NCBI GenBank assembly: GCA_020638875.1
Contig: JACKHS010000001.1
Location: 411,354 to 475,353 of the forward strand
Origin: Planctomycetota bacterium
Lineage (GTDB): Bacteria; Planctomycetota; UBA1135; GCA-002686595
Length of the DNA: 64,000 bases
Direction: 5' to 3'
Part shown: positions 62,088-64,000 of the stretch, piece by piece
Numbering within the stretch: the stretch's first letter is position 1
Layout of the letters: every line of letters begins with the position of its first letter
Made by a program: the position numbers and the translations under genes
The notes under the pieces: generated by a model
Database searches by the model: none
Told to the model about the DNA's origin: nothing
Seen by the model: only the letters and a program-made list of their open reading frames with translations

Positions 62088-63140
62088 GTGCGCGTCGCCT
62101 TCGACACCGCGCCGCTGCTCGCCGAGCGCGCGTACCCGCTGGGCGTGCGGCGCGCGTGCGCGGGGCTCGTCGAGGCGCTCGAGCGCGGCGGGCGCCTCGA
62201 GGTCGTGCGCCTCGCGCCCGAGCGCGGCGAGAGCGAGAAGGCCTGGCGCCAGCGCCGCGTCCCGGCCGAGCTCGCGCGCACGGGCGCCGCGGGCTTCCAC
62301 GCGCTCGTCTCGGCGTTCCCGCTGCGCGGCCCCGGCCGCCGCGTGCAGACCGTGCACGAGCTGCCGTGGCGCCACGGCGCGCACGAGAACGCCGACCTGC
62401 GCCACCGCCTGTGGGCCGCGCTCGGGCCGCGCCGCGCGGACGCGGTGCTGTGCCCGAGCGAGCACGTCGCGCGCGACCTGCGGCGCGGGTGGCTGGTGCC
62501 CGCCGCGAAGGTGCACGTCGTGCCGTGGGGCGTCGACGCGCGCTTCGCGGACGAGGCGCCGCCCGGCGTCGTCGACGAGGTCGTGCTGCGCCGCTACGCG
62601 ATCCCCGACGGCCCCTTCGTGCTGTGCCCGGGCGCCGTGCGCGCGAAGAAGGACCTCGCCGCGCTGCTCCAGGGCCTGCGCGCGCGCCTCGACCGCGGCG
62701 AGCGCGGCGTGCACGTCGTCGTGACCGGCCCGGACACGCCCGACCTGCGCCGCGACCTCGGGCTCGTGTCGCGGCTCGAGCTCTCGCGCTGGGTGCGCAC
62801 GCCCGGCCTCGTCGCCGACGAGGACCTGCCGAGCCTCTTGCGCCTGGCGAGCGTCGTCGCCGTGCTCTCGCGCTCGGAGGGCTTCGCCTTCCCGGTGCTC
62901 GAGGCGCACGCGTGCGGCACGCCCGTGCTCGTGCCGCGCGCGAGCGCGCAGGCCGAGCTCGCCGGCGCGGCGGGCTTCGCCGTGGACGCGCGCGACCCGG
63001 CGTCGGTCGCCGACGGTCTCGCCGCCGCGCTCGAGCGCCGCGAGGCGCTGCGCTACCGCCTGGCCGACGGCGCGCGCGACTTCACGTGGGAGCGCTGCGC
63101 GCGCGCGGTCGAGGACCTCTGGCTGGAGTGGGAGCGCTGA
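62088..63140 (+). CDS. Glycosyltransferase, GT4 family (GT-B fold)
   Basis: 350 residues. The GTG at 62088 lies 3 bp after nagB. It begins VRVAFDTAPLLAERAYPLGV; VQTVHELPWRHGAHEN and AVLCPSEHVARDLRR belong to the N-terminal domain, and KVHVVPWGVDARF to the hinge. The donor domain has FVLCPGAVRAKKDLAALLQGL, WVRTPGLVADEDLPSLLRLAS and SEGFAFPVLEAHACGTPVLVPRAS (E-x7-E motif as ExFAFPVLE). A retaining sugar transferase for a surface glycan. Translationally coupled position suggests an operon with nagB and the next glycosyltransferase. Confidence 0.9.
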   Translation: MRVAFDTAPLLAERAYPLGVRRACAGLVEALERGGRLEVVRLAPERGESEKAWRQRRVPAELARTGAAGFHALVSAFPLRGPGRRVQTVHELPWRHGAHENADLRHRLWAALGPRRADAVLCPSEHVARDLRRGWLVPAAKVHVVPWGVDARFADEAPPGVVDEVVLRRYAIPDGPFVLCPGAVRAKKDLAALLQGLRARLDRGERGVHVVVTGPDTPDLRRDLGLVSRLELSRWVRTPGLVADEDLPSLLRLASVVAVLSRSEGFAFPVLEAHACGTPVLVPRASAQAELAGAAGFAVDARDPASVADGLAAALERREALRYRLADGARDFTWERCARAVEDLWLEWER

Positions 63141-63142
63141 CG

Positions 63143-64000
63143 ATGCGCGTGCTCGTGCTCGGCAGCGTGCTCGGTCAACCGGCCGGCGGCGTGCGACGCC
63201 ACGCGGCGGAGCTCTTGCCGCGCGTCGCACGCCTGCTCGCGGAGGACGGCGGCGCGCTCGCGGTCGCGGTCGGCGCGGGCGGGCTCGGCTTCGAGCTGCC
63301 CGAGTCGATCGAGTTGCTGCACACGACGATCCCCGCGCGCCCGCCGCTGGTGCGCGCGACGCTCGAGGGCCGCTGGGTGCGCCGCCTCGTGGACGAAGCG
63401 CGCGACGCGGGCCGGCCCTTCGACCTCGTGCACACCGCGCACCACCCCGTGCCGCGCCACCTGCCGGTGCCGCACGCGCTGCTCGTGCATGACCTGCGCG
63501 CGCTGTCGCTGGAGCACTCGCCCTTCTCGCGGCGGCTCTTCGCGCGGCAGATCCTCGGCCAGGGCGTCGAGCGCGCCGCCGTCGTCGCGACGGTCAGCGA
63601 GGCGGTGCGCGCCGAGGTGCTGCGCACCTTCCGCGTGCGGCCCGAGCGCGTGCACGTCGTACCCAACGGCGTCGACCACCTGCCCGTCTCACCGCGCGCG
63701 GCGGCGCCGGACGCGCCGCTGCTCGTGCTCGGCCACCTCGAGCCGCGCAAGAACGCCGCGCTCGTGCTCGCCGCGCTCGCGCACGACACCACGCTGCCGC
63801 GCGTCGTCTTCGCCGGCGCCGCCAAGGGCGACGAGGAGGCGCGCCTGCGCCGGCGCGCGGACGAGCTCGGCGTCGACGCGCGCGTGACCTTCGCCGGTCC
63901 GGTCGTCGACGCGGAGCTGCCGCGCCTCTACGCCGAGGCCGCCTGCGTCGTGTGCCCCTCGGCGCTCGAGGGCTTCGGCGTCGTCCCCGCCGAGGCCGCG
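63143..64000 (+). CDS. Glycosyltransferase, GT4 family, partial at window edge
   Basis: 286 codons are visible before the right edge. The ATG at 63143 is 3 bp after the preceding stop. MRVLVLGSVLGQPAGGVRRH carries the glycine loop; VVATVSEAVRAEVLRTF and VHVVPNGVDHLPVS mark the domain hinge; LLVLGHLEPRKNAALVLAAL and VTFAGPVVDAELPRLYAEA are donor-side. It stops within SALEGFGVVPAEAA, the E-x7-E region, so roughly 80-100 residues are missing. Third gene of the nagB unit. Confidence 0.88.
   Translation, partial: MRVLVLGSVLGQPAGGVRRHAAELLPRVARLLAEDGGALAVAVGAGGLGFELPESIELLHTTIPARPPLVRATLEGRWVRRLVDEARDAGRPFDLVHTAHHPVPRHLPVPHALLVHDLRALSLEHSPFSRRLFARQILGQGVERAAVVATVSEAVRAEVLRTFRVRPERVHVVPNGVDHLPVSPRAAAPDAPLLVLGHLEPRKNAALVLAALAHDTTLPRVVFAGAAKGDEEARLRRRADELGVDARVTFAGPVVDAELPRLYAEAACVVCPSALEGFGVVPAEAA

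Overview
The window looks like chromosome from a very GC-rich (my estimate, low to mid 70s percent) diderm bacterium. Lipoprotein signal peptides, an OmlA/BamE-like lipoprotein, an LPS-kinase-like protein, a PAP2 phosphatase and many secreted propeller or FG-GAP proteins fit a deep-branching high-GC Planctomycetota lineage. Myxococcota cannot be excluded from sequence alone. Genes are tightly packed and many pairs overlap by ATGA or GTGA.

Layout. 1-7 kb (minus strand): uvrD/pcrA-like helicase, a stripped-down sigma-54-type AAA+ protein, a CAP-domain lipoprotein and an FHA membrane protein that runs off the left edge. 7.0-10.6 kb (plus): clpS, then a two-gene unit with a coiled-coil protein and a clear MamK-type bacterial actin, then an EamA exporter. 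10.6-16.3 kb: a structured leader with a 40-codon basic ORF, a secreted propeller protein, a 1.5 kb non-coding repeat region with exactly 18 copies of a 14-bp unit, and a large secreted Cys-rich protein. 16.3-17.4 kb: a thioredoxin-like protein whose first redox Cys is encoded by an in-frame TGA followed by a SECIS-like hairpin, so probably a selenoprotein. 17.5-21.1 kb: frameshifted methyltransferase and LPS-kinase-like genes, a membrane protein, and an ECF sigma/FecR anti-sigma pair. 21.2-27.2 kb: a complete oligopeptide ABC transporter operon in the order binding protein, B, C, D, F, closed by a strong hairpin shared with a convergent secreted-protein gene. 28.8-34.2 kb: glpK, then hutH, a panD-like gene and hutU. 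34.3-39.5 kb: secreted or lipoprotein genes. 39.6-43.5 kb: acetyltransferase, secreted glycosidase-like protein, an isocitrate/isopropylmalate dehydrogenase homologue and a DUF2007-type protein. 43.6-64 kb: envelope and polysaccharide functions (flippase, four glycosyltransferases, LtaS-like sulfatase-fold enzyme, PAP2 phosphatase, lipid-type methyltransferase, ABC exporter, GHL10-like lipoprotein, nagB), mixed with a ZIP transporter, a molybdopterin oxidoreductase and an 866-bp tandem duplication.

Gene expression. At least eleven genes that begin transcription units have a TAnnnT hexamer 6-10 nt (usually 7) before the start codon and no Shine-Dalgarno sequence, which implies widespread leaderless transcription. 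Others, including the selenoprotein, the secreted Cys-rich protein and the low-GC lipoprotein, have clear GGAG-type sites. Several genes (near 0.94, 17.6-19.0, 36.2-37.5, 45.1 and 58.4-59.4 kb) contain frame jumps clustered in CG-alternating sequence. These are more likely assembly errors than decay, but the sequence alone does not settle it.
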